A stretch of DNA of 64,000 nucleotides from Hetaerina americana (GCA_022747635.1 JAKTNV010000062.1:244501-308500); one strand, 5' to 3'; counted from the first letter of the stretch, positions 1 to 12,445 are shown. Notes: a model not told the origin generated them from the letters alone. Numbers and translations: made by a program.

Positions 1-335
1 CCGGAAACAGTGCGCGCAGCGCGTGAAAACTCTCGACCGCGCCATTAAATCATTTCCGGCCTGCGAGTGTGAGGGCGATCTAGAAAGGACGGGAGTGAAT
101 ACGTATACTTCCCATTGTGGGATACATATACCCATAAACCCACGCGGTGCCCTTCGCGGGGGTCCATCGGGGAACCGCGGCGATTGGAAGCAAGTATTTC
201 ATTGGAAATGGAAGCGGAAACCGAACCTTCTGACTTGATCCAAATTCAATCCGGACGGACCGCCGACGATGGTCTCGACGTTGCCCAGGGGTGGCCACAG
301 GAGTACTGGTCAGTCATTGGAGGTTTCACTTATTA
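1..335. other. Unrecognised sequence at left edge
   Basis: About 330 bases with moderate GC content. Short frames are open on both strands, but none shows a motif I know and none is longer than 75 codons. I see no repeat or RNA signal. The LINE fragment starts just to the right. Confidence 0.5.
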
Positions 336-339
336 ACGT

Positions 340-740
340 TTGACGGGGATTGTGGGTAGGGATGCTAAGAAAAGGCTCGTTAAAACTTTGATACGGAGCG
401 TAGTTGTGTACGGCGCGGAAAAATGGTCCATGAAGCAGGACGATAGGTGTCAATTGGAGGCTTATGAGAAAATGTGGGTGTGGAGAGGGATGGTGAAGTG
501 AAGAGAAAGGAAAGCAAATGAGGAAGTATTGAGAATGGTGAAAGGGGAGAAATCATAAGGAGGCAGGAAAAATGGATGAAGGGCGTATTGACCATCAACG
601 CTATATTGGAGACTGCGATAAAGGGTAACAGAATATTAGGGAAACGAAGAAGTGGAAGGAATAGGAAAGGCATGTTGGATGGGATGAAGGAAGTATTCTG
701 AGTTGCAGAGGGTTTTGTTGTAGAGTAGGATGTTGGGTCG
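340..740 (+). mobile_element. LINE 3' coding fragment, copy A (pseudogene)
   Basis: This is the C-terminal end of the polyprotein of an endonuclease-type non-LTR retrotransposon, the part after the reverse transcriptase. The frame reads KRLVKTLIRSVVVYGAEKWS, then a degraded LEAYEKMWVWRGM, then in shifted frames KANEEVLRMV and further traces to about 735. The same block, better preserved, lies on the minus strand at 61774-62270 (LIWSVAMYGVEKWSLK, RRLEVFEMWAWRRMEK, TNEEVLGMVGEERG). A stop follows the GMVK residues near position 500 and frameshifts follow, so it cannot be functional. The fragment lacks the endonuclease and catalytic RT domains. Similar C-termini occur in arthropod LINEs that gene sets often label craniofacial development protein 2-like. 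The exact clade is not resolvable here. Confidence 0.75.
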
Positions 741-1484
741 TGTTTTAGTTAGGAGAGGCATGTAGATGTATTGCTGTTTAATCAATTAGGTTCGGCCCAT
801 CCAAAACCTATCTTGACCGGTAGAATACCAACAATGACAATCGATGAAGAGGCAGCGAAGACAACGGAGATTTCTAATTATGCTCCGAAATAATGAAAAT
901 AGGAAAATACTCACGCCCCCAATGAGGCATACGCACGCACACACCCCTTGGAAACAAACATTTGACGGAACTCATGGAAGCCTTTGCCCGTTGAAAAAAT
1001 CTATCTATGGAATGGACGTGGAGGAAAAAATCATCAGCGGAGTACCAGGGAGGACGACCTCCAGGCCTCGAATGCAAAGCTACAACCCCACGACGACTCG
1101 CACGTAGAATGGCGAAGGTAGCCTTAAGTACTCTTGTACTTATGACTCTAGGACCCATTCCTAGAACATTAAGCTCTCATGTAATTTAGAATACAACACG
1201 GAAATTTAGACATTTGGAAAAAGACGGAAGAGCGATTCGCGATGGGATGCTTCAAACAGCTAATCCCGGAAATATGCGAGATTGAGGTATTTGAAACCGT
1301 TGTACCGATATACGTACTTATCGTTGCTAACCTGTCCGGGTTTGATATAGTGGACCTGTATATACGTGTACGGCTGATATCGGCATTCGTTGTTAACGCG
1401 ACGGACAACGCAAACGCATTCTTAAATGTGTGCGATGCCGGAATCAAAGGACATGACGAGATTCCGGACGTCATTACGACCCTC
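741..1484. other. Unrecognised sequence between two LINE fragments
   Basis: No gene recognised. An open frame on the minus strand continues from the LINE at 1550 down to 1169, but the residues after about 1550 do not resemble the LINE family, so I treat this extension as chance. A plus-strand frame at 1242-1625 is rich in hydrophobic residues (V, I, L) but has no recognisable domain. Confidence 0.4.
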
Positions 1485-1522
1485 GGCCGCAAGATCGCGA
1501 ACTCTTTCGCGATCTTGCGGCC
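1485..1522. repeat. Perfect 17-bp inverted repeat, 4-base loop
   Basis: Left arm 1485-1501 (GGCCGCAAGATCGCGAA), loop CTCT at 1502-1505, right arm 1506-1522, an exact reverse complement. It sits at the point where similarity to the LINE coding region ends, so it may mark the junction of an insertion or rearrangement. It could form a strong hairpin in RNA or a cruciform in DNA. The length and perfection are directly visible; any role is unknown. Confidence 0.85.
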
Positions 1523-1549
1523 AGTGCCCGTCGTCGTCGTCAAAGTCCC

Positions 1550-2925
1550 CGTCATCAACTCCCTCCTCCTTGTAAAAGCCTCTTCGCTTAGCGGAATTCT
1601 TCTCCTTATGCCCCTACTACTTTGACCGTGTTGGTCCAAAACACTACCGAGATACGTAAACTGTTCTACCTGCTTTAGTTTTTGCCCTCCTATTTTAATG
1701 TTTAGCTTAGCCTTTTTCTTTCTAGAACATCGCATAACCTTTGTTTTATTAATATTGATTCTCATCCCATACTGTTCGCACTGAATTTCCAATTCACTCA
1801 GCAATGCTTGCAGCCCCTTGGCTGCCTGACAAACTAGGGGTTGGTCATCGGCAAACCTGACTGATTTTACGAATTCCCCGCCCACTTTCATTCCTACCTC
1901 CAGTTCATCCCATGCCTCTTTAATCATTTCCTCTGCAAAAAGGTTGAACAGCAACGGTGATAATGGGCAACCCTGCCTTACACCTCTTCCTAACACTGCC
2001 CATCCGGACTCCCCGTTCCCCATCCGCACCTGAGCAGTCTGAGACATGTACAGGCTGCAGATTAGCCTCCTTTCCCTCCAATCTATTCCTATTTTCTGCA
2101 ATATACCTATTAGTTTTTCCCAATTCACTCTATGAAAAGCTTTTTCGAAATCTACGAAACAGGCAAATACCTCCGGGTTGTGTTCTAATTTCCTCTCGAT
2201 TAATAATCTCATTACTGCAATGGCATCACGCGTACCTCTCCCCTTCCTAAACCCAAACTGATCATCCCCTAAGTAATCATTTGCCCGACTCTCTATCCTT
2301 TTGTTTATGATCCTGAGAACAACTTTAGCTGCGTGGGATATCAAACTTATCGTCCTGTTGTCCTCACATGATGTAGCCTTTACCTTTTTCGGAATAGGAA
2401 CTAATTCTGATCTCAAAATGTCTTCCGGCCAGATTCCTTCCTCATAGATACTGCGAAACTCTTCCTCCCAAATTTTCGTCAACATTTTAGTAGTTCAGCG
2501 GGAATGTTATCCACCCCACGGCCTTATTTAGTTTCATCTCCCTTAGTGCCCTTTCTATCTCATCGTCGAGTATGCCTGGACCTAAGGTATCTTCCTCTAC
2601 GTCATATTCTTTTTCAATGTCTAACTTTGATGGTCTAAGCTCTTTACTATACAGTTCTTCTATATACTCCTTCCATCTCTCTTGGATCTTTCCTGCGTCA
2701 ACTATTATCTTGCCCGCTTTATCTCTAACTGCTATCATAGATCTTCCTTTCTTACTCCCCGATAAAGATTTAACTTTGCTGTACGGCGCACCGATTTCCC
2801 CCTTCCTCTGCAAACTTTCCATATCCTCGCACTGCGTCTTCCACCATGCTTCCCTTGCCCTATTTGTTGCCCGCCTCAATTTATTGTTTAATCCTTTGTA
2901 CTGCATTTTTGCCTAACTTTGTATT
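1550..2925 (-). mobile_element. LINE reverse transcriptase fragment, copy B (pseudogene)
   Basis: Minus-strand piece of an endonuclease-type non-LTR retrotransposon that copies its RNA by target-primed reverse transcription. Two frames cover it: 2906-2487 carries the linker before the RT (KLRRATNRAREAWWKTQCED, ending LREMKLNKAVG), and 2485-1550 carries the RT. Visible RT blocks in order are PIPKKVKATSCEDNRTISLI, DDQFGFRKGRGTRDAIAVM, CFVDFEKAFHRVNWEKL, GVRQGCPLSPLLFNL, and VRFADDQPLV with the catalytic FADD encoded at 1844-1855, then KVMRCSRKKK and TYLGSVLDQHG. A frame break near 2486 separates linker from RT. The endonuclease is missing (5' truncated near 2925) and the C-terminal end stops near 1550. 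By eye it matches copy C (43895-45460) at roughly nine bases in ten, which suggests fairly recent activity of the family. Confidence 0.88.
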
Positions 2926-2935
2926 TACATTAAAC

Positions 2936-3430
2936 GATGGATATACAAGATAATATTTCAATAGAATATCACTATTCAGGTCGTTTAAACCTTTTTAATG
3001 TACTTACAAATGATATTTTAAACATTAAAAAAAACTATGCGGACCTCTCAGTTGCAACGTCTCTAACCTGTACAAGATCTTCTAAGGCAGACGAAAATTA
3101 AGAAATTAGAAGCTATTCTTTCGGCTATATTCACATCAAACGTTTCGTCGTCCAACCCTAAGAGCTCAACTCTAACAAATAATAACTCCGGCCTTGGAGA
3201 TATTATTCCTCAAAAGAATATAACATCTGGAATAAAAGGACACGTCCGGTGGGGATCACTTCCGATGGGGAGGGACCGCTATGGATCGTCAGATCGGGTG
3301 GGGTCGACGCATTTGAAAGAAATCACGCCGTCACCCGTTTTTTTGAATCCCGGGCGACGTCATCGGCGACCGGAAACCGCGAGCTTGGGAAATAAAACGA
3401 CCCGAATCCATACGATGCGACATTAGAAAG
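2936..3430 (+). other. Two overlapping short frames, unrecognised
   Basis: A frame from an ATG at 2936 encodes about 54 residues (starting MDIQDNISIEYHYSGRLNLF) and ends near 3101. A second frame overlaps its end and stays open to a TAG near 3426 (about 115 codons, beginning around KKLEAILSAIFTSNVSSSN). The composition (S, N, T, K rich, few stops) is more protein-like than the surroundings, and joining them needs a single frameshift near 3090. I do not recognise a family. They could be a decayed transposon protein or chance. They begin just outside the 5' break of LINE copy B. Confidence 0.25.
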
Positions 3431-4290
3431 CGCCCCCTCGACATTCAGGTGTCGGCCGAAATTAAAAAAATATGGTCTCCAGGTGTCCAGATTTCTCTCG
3501 AGTTGTCTCCATTTTCTGTCGTCGAAAAGCAAGGCATTCTTTGAAGAGGGAAGCGACAAAACGCGCCGGTGACGAGACAAAAATGAAATCAACGGCGAGA
3601 AACATCTCGATCCGAACAAAAGATTAAAAACTTAATTGGATGAATAAAAATGTTGGGCGAGTAGTCTTGCAGCATCGTAAGAGGATACGAACGTCAACGA
3701 GTAAATCGAACACCCTTCATTGGCTGACCAGACGAAAATTTCAAATGAAAAAATACTAAAAGGAAATGTGAAGAGTCAAAGCAGACCCATTTTTTCACCG
3801 CAGCATTCGAGACGGGAAACTTCATGGAGAAATTAAAATACTGATTAACTCACGTGAAAGGGATAGAATATACGGCTCATGTGCTAAATATTAATTTAAC
3901 ACATTTTTTCGTCACCACATATATACATCTCTTAATAAATCCTTGGTGGACCGTGGACTTAGCCGTTTCACCCTCTTCCCTCCCTCGCCAGTTCTATTCC
4001 CTTCCCCCCCCCCCACCCTTCTACCACGGACATCCGCAAACAGCAACTGGCTGCAATCGCCGTCGACTCTTAAATCCTTCTATTTTTCACGGGATGCCCT
4101 CTGAGATAATTTTAACGCGCAACGCTCAGAAAAAAATTTCAAGCCGCGAGAGTTCACCCCGTCCCGCCAGTTGAACAAATACGGAACAGAATTCGTGTAT
4201 GGAATGAAAAAAACACCGTTACGCCGAGGCTCGACAGCAGAAGCAGAGAAACAGACGCGGGCGATATTAATGAGTGGCGCGCTTAACTTT
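3431..4290. other. No recognisable gene
   Basis: AT-rich to mixed sequence with short open frames only. A polyC run of about 11 lies near 4005. No repeat family, RNA or motif recognised. Confidence 0.45.
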
Positions 4291-5470
4291 TTCACCCGGC
4301 ACATTCGGGGGAAAGAGGTGATATTATTACACCGGGCAGAGAGAAGTCTTGGAGCACATACATATATCTTCCCCCCCCCTCCCGGGGGAATTTCCCTCCC
4401 GTCTTCCAAGGGAACAACAACGGCCACTTGGACGTGCCCCGCCCCGAGCCAACCCGTGGTCTCCACAACGACCTCTCCATCCTCGGAAGGAAGCTGCGTC
4501 GTTTGCGGAGGAGTACACACACACAAATCGGATGGCCTCGATAATCTCTCTCCCTTGGAAGAGCACCGCCCCAACATCCCTCCCTCCTCACAACAGCGAC
4601 CCCGACGCCCCCGGAAGGGATTTCGGCGGAGGGTCCGTTACAGTCGGCGGCGGTCGTTTACAAGTGTCTGCCGGACCAGTTTCGCCCGACAAATAATCGT
4701 AAGGCTCCGTGGCAGCAATCACAGGGGTGGTCGCTCCATCCTTCCCCCACAACCCCCACCCCGTGGGCTACGACCGTGAGCGCCATCATCGTTGGTGGCG
4801 CTGCTTTCTCACCTGATGGCCTCATGACTCGCTGGCGGGGGGGGGGGGGGTTAAAAATGACTCATCGACGTCCGGTGGACTCCAGGCACGGCCCGGGCGA
4901 TAAATCGGACACCGCGCGGCATCTGTCAAGGGGCAGCAGGGGCATAAAAATCGGGACTAAACGCTATCGAGAACGGGAGGGGCGTGGGGGGGGAGAGTGA
5001 GGCGAGCCCGGACTCACAGCCCGCGGTGTACAATAACATTTCCCCCAGACATGATTGGCCGGGCGCACTTATAAGAAGAACGAGATGTTTGAGGCGTTTG
5101 TTATTTTTTCATTTATTTCTGCTCCCCATTCCCACCCCTCCTCCGCCTCACCCCACCCCAAAATACGACCTGCTCCTTCGATCCGAAACTGCGCGAGATC
5201 GGGAGGAATAAAAATAAGGACAAGATTGATGGGTCGTAATAAATGCTGATGGATTTATAAATATGTCAATAGCCCATTCGGGGGCTTGGTAAAGGAGAAT
5301 GTTTCGCCTGCCCATCTCCTCAATCCCCTCGGGGGGAGACCCGAAAGAAGCTTTCACTCGGAGGAATTCAACGCGCCACGTTGGGTAAGCGGGGGACCGA
5401 GTGGGAGAACGGGGGGGGGGGACACACACAGAAACACTCGCCATAAATCAATAACATCAGAAGGTTGTAC
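4291..5470. other. GC-rich, homopolymer-rich block
   Basis: The sequence is rich in C and G runs (polyG of about 12 near 4840, polyG near 5412, several polyC tracts). Several frames are open across this block because GC-rich DNA has few stop codons, and their products are low-complexity P, R and G strings without a domain. I regard them as non-coding. The block could be a regulatory or CpG-rich element, but no promoter motif is convincing. Confidence 0.4.
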
Positions 5471-8400
5471 GCATTTAATATATATACACACACACACACA
5501 TATACACCAAAAAAAGCACACAAAAAAACACCTCAATTAATCATGTGCGTCCCTAAAAACTTCTGCTTAATATGCATTAAAAATGAACCGCATTAGCATT
5601 GAAGGGTTTTGCGAGTAACTACCCACCTCCGCGCAATGGAGTCCCTCCTACGTGCGCGTAAGAACACGTATTTAAAGCACTTCGTCTTCGCATAAGAATT
5701 AAAAGTGGACGAACGAAGCTCTTATGCCGTGTTTTAATGCCATGTTTTAAATCCCACCCACTCTCGAACTAGAATTTTAACTCTTGAAAAAGAACGTCGG
5801 TTAAAATAAAAAAAAATAAACGACAAATCAATGCGCGCATTTGAATTCTTAAAAACAGGCGTTTGCTGAGACGAAGAGCTAATTCAAACAGCCAAGACGG
5901 GCGGGCTGACTGGGAGAGAGAGGGACAACAAATCAGTATGATGGCCGACGTGGGCAGGATTCACTTTTTACTTCGTTAGCGACGGTCGTTGCATCCGTCG
6001 AAGATTACGCCATTCGAGTCTCAAAATCAATGTTTTCAAGAACCTGGACAAGTTTTGGTCATTTTTTCTGCTATTTATGCACGCATGCTAAGTGCGAGTA
6101 GTCATGTGACTGGGGTCACGAAAACTTGAAAAAAAATCTATCGAACAGCGAGCACAGTCATTTCACTTTTAAGTTTAAAATAAAATCGGAATAGCTTGCC
6201 GTTATTCGAAAACCCAGCCATTACTACTTTACTCTAAGCCAAGGCAACATCGACGATTTTTTTTCAATTTTAATTTTATATTTTTGCGGGGGTGAAGGGA
6301 ATTATGACAATTGTATTCATATCAAATAGGGCTAAACATTTTTTCACAATTTTAGCGTCGCCAATTTTCCCTTAAATTAAACGCCTATTTTAATTCATTC
6401 GAGTTTTCCCTCTTCACTCTTGAATTGCAAGAAGCGGACCAATCAGCGCCCGGCAATCACAACCAAGGGTATGACATCAGCACCATCACATCCTCGGATA
6501 GAATCTTGGTGAAAAATAAAACTGTCGTCTCAGACATATTTTTGCTAACCTTAAATACTACCACTAATATTTGCAATTAATCCGTAGCAATCTTTCCCAA
6601 AAATATGCCGTATAATGGCTAATTTATGAATCAATAATTACGGGAAATACGTCAAAAAAGGATCTTCCCACAAAACCATCAATTAGGTGGTTAGAAATTT
6701 ATCGGTTCTAACTTGAGCGAGATCATTGAAAAAAGAATTTTCGCCCTTCCATCAATGCAAGTAATTATTTACTTACATTGTTCGTCTATAAAATGAATAC
6801 TATATTTTTTACGAGTAATCAAATATTAAAATGTACGCGGTAGAACCGTTGGCCAGATGATAGGTGCGTGCAAGTAAGAAACGAGAGCGGCCGCGGCAAG
6901 GTGATCGATCTTAAGGAAACACGAATTTTATCAGTTGAGGGCAGATGTTCCACTGGAAATGCCCTTCACTCTATTCCAGCTATTCTTTTATTACGTCGGC
7001 CGGACATCGTCATTAAAAGGGAAATGTTTATTGAAGAAATCAACAAAGTTGTTCACCAGCAGGAGGAGAGGACATTATTGAACGAGCCATCATTTCCATG
7101 GCATGACTACAACACAGGTTGAAACAACAGCATTTAGGCATTGCACATTCTTCGGTCAAGTCGTCCGTCCACTATGCGCAAGTGGATTTGTATTCAAATG
7201 GAGTTCGACAATAAAGTTCAAGAAGTAAACAATGACCTGGAGCAAATTCGATTTTTGTCTTTTCATTATTTAACCACGATCAAAGGTCATTCACAGCAGT
7301 TATATCACGATCAGGATCGTAGTAAATTAAAATCGAATATATAAATCATTCGGTTATTTAAATGCAGCCACCTTTCGTTCGGGGGACTGCTTACTTACCC
7401 AAAGCTCCTTTGGGTAAAATTTAAAAATTTAAATCATGCCCACATATCGACTCTCGAACACACGAGATACTAAGAGGCTTGCGACTCCCAACATTCGGAA
7501 AACGAGGAAGTAGTGAGCGCAGAGAGAGAGATCCAGTCCTCTAGGAGACGATGGACCCGAGGTTAATTGAGCCTTCATTAGCTTTTTCGAAAACGTCGAA
7601 TGGAGACGTTATAAAAGATGGTCCTCCTACGATACTAATGTTCTCCGTCACCGTGATTAATTCCCAGCGTACACCCACGACAATGTTCGCTCGAATATAT
7701 TTTTTCCCCTTCTGCTCCTCCACTTCCGTCACGTACGCGAGCGAAAAACATCCGAAGGCGGCCGAGCGCGACCGATTTCACGACCCCCGCAGGGGAATAG
7801 CCCGAGAGTGTATGACATCTGTCTGGGGAGGAGGCAATTAACCAAGGCAACCGCCACCTGCGTCGGAAACCGAGTCGATGCGTCGATGAAGAGCGACAGA
7901 CGAGAGACGTCGCTCGGACTGAGAACTCCGGTGGGAGGCAGGTGAACAGACGAATAACAACTGAAACGATAAAACCCGTTCTTTTCACTCCATCCGTCCG
8001 CGTTGGCAACTCAACGATTGTTTGTTTGTTTTATCTTTTTTTAAGTGTCCCTCCTTTCTCGAGTGCAGGATGTTCTGAAAATTACTTTCCGATAACTTCC
8101 CGAGTGGTTTCAGCTGCTGGGTGATGAGCACATATCACCATTTGCGTCAAACTTCAAAACAATGTTTCCAGGTTGTAATCTCGTCGACTCCCTTTAATAC
8201 GTACCGATGAGGTGGTCACTAAATAGAGCATAGATCCCTCGAACCATATGGAATCGGGGAACCAGCTGAAGAGGAGTCGATTTGTTCCAATTACCTGCTA
8301 GATACTAAATTACCCCATCTTCCTTTCTCTTGCGCCAGAAGTTCACCGAACCCGACCACGTAACTGACCAATAGGAAACTTCCTTATCATCCATCTGACA

Positions 8401-9500
8401 AACTGACCCGCACCAAAAGGAAATCGATGCAAGTTTTTATTAAATGTTCAAGTGAATGCAATAGCGATGAAAACGCCGACGAAATATGTCGTCTCAGGTG
8501 GGCACGTATTCCGCAAAGCAGATAGATGAGCATTCAAGGACATTTTTTCCAATGATCCACAGTGATTAACGAATTACATCAACCGGACGTTACATACATG
8601 AGCATTCCCTCACTTTAGATAGGCCACATTTAGATTACGCGGCTGGTACCAATGGGAGAAGATGTTAATTACAAATATTAGAAAATCTCCCGAGAAAATC
8701 GGCTGCATTTGTCAAAAATGTTCACGAGATATGAATAAGGGCGATGGGTGTGAGCGGAGGAAGTGGTCAGGGAGCTTCCTGATTCTGGAAGAGAGGATGA
8801 TTGACGTAGGACTTGAAGAAAGGCGCAGGGCACCCAAGTTCTTCAGAGAGGGAATTACTAAGGCACCAGAATGCATATACCTGTATGTATGGGTAAATTA
8901 GAGTGTGAAACACGAGAAAGGTAAAAACCGTCGAACTACTCATAACCAAGTACTCGTTCTCCCGTCGAACGATACGCAATCATTAGAAAATCGAACGCAT
9001 GTATGTACCCAAAAAAACAAAATTAAAGCGAATATTAAAATTGCCAGAACTGGCAGAGCGAAACAATTACTGCACGATGTGAATAGGAATACGTAGGCGC
9101 GAGAGTTGTACATTGGCCAAAATGAAATCAACGGAATGTAGGCACTAATGTATGGCTGGTGCCCTCAGAACCACTTAGTCTGGCGTCCGAACCCACCCCC
9201 CCCCTCGCCTTACGCCCTTGCGCCAGATGGAGAGTGTAGTGAATGTAGATAAAGTCTATTGTGTTTGTGAATTGTCCGTTCGGAATGTAAACAATGCTAA
9301 TCGGTATTAAGTGTCTGGATTGCATGTATGCCCGCCCTCTATTAACGTATTTTCGTGTCCTCTGCATAGACATAGGAATAGCTGCTAACCATGTAATACT
9401 CGTAATATATATTTGTAGGCGTGTTGCATGATTGGGTGTACGGTCGCCCCCTCTCCAAGCAGTTTTTGGTGTGGATCGCGGGGTGCCAGGGTGCATGAGG
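5471..9500. other. Long stretch without recognisable genes
   Basis: About 4 kb of mixed, mostly AT-rich sequence. A short TA/CA tract lies at 5478-5505. The longest frames (6868-7122 and 7635-8009) are under 125 codons and show no motif. No transposon coding match, tRNA or inverted repeat was recognised. It is probably intergenic or intronic. Confidence 0.45.
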
Positions 9501-9540
9501 AAATAGAGGGATAATGCAGATAACGCAGAACGCCTGGGGA

Positions 9541-9602
9541 CTCACCACCCCCTGCCACACGTCCTTGAGACCGCTCGCGGGGTGTTGAGTAGATGTGGAT
9601 GA
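9541..9602 (+). mobile_element. LINE 3' tail with GTGGC hairpin motif
   Basis: Plus-strand copy of the 3' tail shared by many fragments in this window. It reads ACCCCCTGCCACACGTCC, then an imperfect complementary strand, and ends in TAGATGTGGATG-like short repeats near 9590-9602. The same order (CCCCCTGCCACACACC, hairpin, GGTGGCTTGCAGG, TAGATG repeats) follows the coding end of the LINE at 12454-12900. Only the tail is present. Short TAGATG-type 3' repeats instead of polyA are typical of CR1-like LINEs, so the clade assignment is inference. Confidence 0.6.
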
Positions 9603-9644
9603 ACCACCGCTACACGCCGTTGCGACGACTTCCGGGGTATTATG

Positions 9645-9678
9645 TGTATGCATATATATGTGTATATATATAAATATA

Positions 9679-9734
<56 letters not shown>

Positions 9735-9849
9735 TAACGTGTTAGTGTTCTTTTTATGTGTTCTAATATTGTTTGTTGCTGTCCAAGTTTTTTATTCAAC
9801 ACTTCCGTGTTACTTCGACGAAATCATTTACACGCACACACACACACAC

Positions 9850-9924
<75 letters not shown>

Positions 9925-9969
9925 TATACATACATATATATATATAATAATAAAAGTATATATATACAT

Positions 9970-10031
<62 letters not shown>

Positions 10032-10032
10032 G

Positions 10033-10096
<64 letters not shown>
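9645..10096. repeat. Long AT/CA dinucleotide microsatellite array
   Basis: Alternating TA tracts (about 9681-9736, 9851-9915, 9976-10030, 10043-10095) are separated by CA, ACAT and a short unique segment at 9737-9828. The open frames across it encode only alternating Y and I residues and are not genes. It lies directly 3' of the LINE tail, where A/T-rich simple repeats often grow. Arrays of this size can form cruciforms and are prone to length change and assembly error. Confidence 0.95.
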
Positions 10097-10098
<2 letters not shown>

Positions 10099-11480
10099 CA
10101 TAGAGACAACCAGGAGTAACAAGTTAGGCCCTAATTTCATTCCCGGCAGTGTTGGTGTCGCGATTTTCCGTCCGAATTCCAAGTCTCCCTCTGTCTACGT
10201 GCATTCCATTTCTTAAACTTCCCACGCCATCATCCTCCGCATAATGCGATGCAAACCAACGATAGTTCCACTTCTGTGTGGAGCCCTGTTAATTCGCAAG
10301 AGCAAGGATTCCAAATAAGCGCACGCGGAGATGTAATATAAAACATGGGAAGATTAGCGCTTCGTGTGGAAATAAGCTCAGATAATTACAGGCATTTCCA
10401 CGAAAGGACAATGGCAATTAGACGAGACAAACAATTGAAAAAAAGCGCAGCTCTCGGCGGAGGGAAAGGCCCTCGAAATCGTCCAAATCATTTTCCATAA
10501 TAACGGGCGAGTGGGCGGGACCGCGGGGCCACGATGAAAATGTTAAATAGAAGAGAGGTGGGAGTGGAGCGGGGCGGGGAGGTTGGTAGTTGTTGAGGAG
10601 GGCGTCGTGAATTAATACCCTCGCCCCCCCCCCACTCTCCAACCCCCCTCCCCTCCCGGGGAAATTTATCGCGGCGCCACGCCTTTAAACAAAAGCGGAG
10701 CGTCGCGCGCTATTAAACAGAGTTAAAACCATCCGCTCCGAGCGATCAATCCCTCCCTTTATAAAAACTTTCTTCCGAACGATGTGTGGGATGAGAGAGA
10801 CTCTAAGGAGGAGGACGCGTTACGTAGCAAAGGTGCGGCTCGCCGGCCGCAAGGCGTCGCAGTGGGAGGCACGCCAATGTGGGGAGGGGAGCGAGTGGGA
10901 TGCAAAGTGCATTCCCGCGTAAGTTACGTCCACTTATTCAATGCCGCGTCCGATGGCTTAATACGAGCGGCCAAAAACAAAAAAAAAATTAACAAGTACA
11001 TGAATGAGTGAGCCAATCTGCGTAATGGCGCGGAAAGCTGACATTCCGACATTGTTGCGTGCGTTTCCGCTTGATGGGAGCACACCCATCCTGGAGGGGG
11101 AAGGGCCTCATGATAGGGTACCCACAATGCGTAGGGGCGAGAGGGGAGTGTGGGTCGTAATAATTACCAGAGACGTTCGCTCGCTGTCTTCGGGCGGATG
11201 ATTCACGCGAGTCGGAACAATACGGGCAGAGATGTCCCGAGCGAAACTTTTTGAGGGAGAATAAAAGAATTTCAATCTGGACTGAGCAAGCTCACACGTG
11301 CCTGGCGTGCGAACGACCCCTCCCCCTCATTTCCCTCCCTCCCTCCCCCCTCCAGGGGGGTCCGCATACGGAGAAAGGGGTGCGTCCCCTCCCCCCCGAC
11401 CCCTTCACGGCAGGCGGAGGCCCTGCAAATGACGCGGGACTGGAGACCGTCGCCGCTTCCCTCAAGATTTAAAGGAAACT
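10097..11480. other. No recognisable gene; GC-rich middle
   Basis: GC-rich from about 10440 to 11460 with polyC runs (for example 10625-10633) and C/T-rich strings near 11330-11400. Short frames are open but low complexity. A TATAAA-like string at about 10760 has no supporting promoter context. Confidence 0.4.
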
Positions 11481-11499
11481 AGAGTTCTCTGGCGTGCAT

Positions 11500-11985
11500 T
11501 GCGTGACGAGCTGAATTCAGAGCGTCGCCGGCTACGTGTGCAACATGATCGCAGATCGTATTATTGGCAATGACATGAGACAGTGCACACCATTGTCACT
11601 GAAAATTTGACGACGCGAAATATCTAAACTCGTCCTCCCGAAGGTCTTTGGACGGACGACCGCGACGATTCCCCAACCCAATTATTATCCCCCTCGACTT
11701 GGCACCAGCAGAATATTTCCTATTGCCTATAACAGTAAAATCCTCCCTCCCTCAAAGGACACCACAGTGGTATGACCGACCCTAAGTGCCGTCAAAGAAG
11801 CTAGCACGCATGGTGCCCTCGAAGGACCTTCCGGAATCCGCCTGCCCCTCGTCGCTGCCAACGGTGTGTCGACGCTCTCAAGGGATATACTTTGAAGAAT
11901 ATTGAAGCATTGTGCGAACATTATTTGAAATAAACGCATTTTTCCGAAACCTTTTCCGATTTTTTTATACAAACTATATATTCCA
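11500..11985 (+). mobile_element. Internally deleted mariner, shared-deletion family copy 1
   Basis: Relic of a mariner/Tc1-superfamily DNA transposon. In broken plus-strand frames one can read an N-terminal trace (ELNSERRRL, then ETVHTIVTENLTTRNI and LVLPKVF), then a jump to the C-terminal end (ATIPQ-like, LDLAPAE near 11690-11710, then SRDIL/GIYFEE near 11885) and a 3' UTR. In the family the transposase cuts and pastes the element at TA sites using three acidic residues. Here the regions carrying the first two are absent and only the PDLAP block remains. Copies at 33730-34320 and 40885-41562 have the same overall deletion. This copy lacks a clear 5' terminal repeat and has an extra deletion before the CGCGACGATTCC block. 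It is non-functional. Confidence 0.72.
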
Positions 11986-11989
11986 TAGG

Positions 11990-12445
11990 AGGGCTGCGGA
12001 TGGGGAGCTAATTAGAGGTTGTCTGATGGACTGTGGGAACAAACGTAGGATTTAAGTCCGTATCCGACGAAATTCTCCGACACAAGTCACGCGATGGGGG
12101 CGATGGCCAAGTTATAGGCCTCGTTGAGAAACCTAAAATGCCATGCAAAATAATTTGTCATCCATCGAGACCGTGACGTCAAAATTTCGGTGTCGTCGAG
12201 AAACGATAATTCAAGAGTCATTACTGATGGAGTAAGTCCCGAGGGGAGGGGGGTAAGTAAGTTTTGAGGGCTACTCGTTACATTTGGATGCCATGCGCCG
12301 TGATTTATTGTCGGAGGGCAAGTTTTAGGAAGCCGTCCACGGGCGGGAGCGAGCGAGTGCATGTCTCGGGACTCGAATTCACGAGCAGGCGTAGACAAGG
12401 ACACCTTCCCTTCACCTCGGGAAATGTGGCGAAAAGGTCAAAGAG
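11990..12445. other. No recognisable gene
   Basis: About 450 bases of mixed sequence between a mariner relic and a LINE end. Short frames only, no motif. Confidence 0.4.

Noticed and set aside
1169..1549. Continuation of the LINE reading frame below 1550
   Set aside because: The frame stays open but the residues no longer resemble the family, and the 17-bp hairpin lies within it.
4171..4779. 202-codon frame in GC-rich block
   Set aside because: Overlapping frames are open on both strands; composition follows base bias and no motif is present.
9595..10216. Frames of 80-174 codons through the AT array
   Set aside because: They encode only alternating Y/I/H residues from the dinucleotide repeat.
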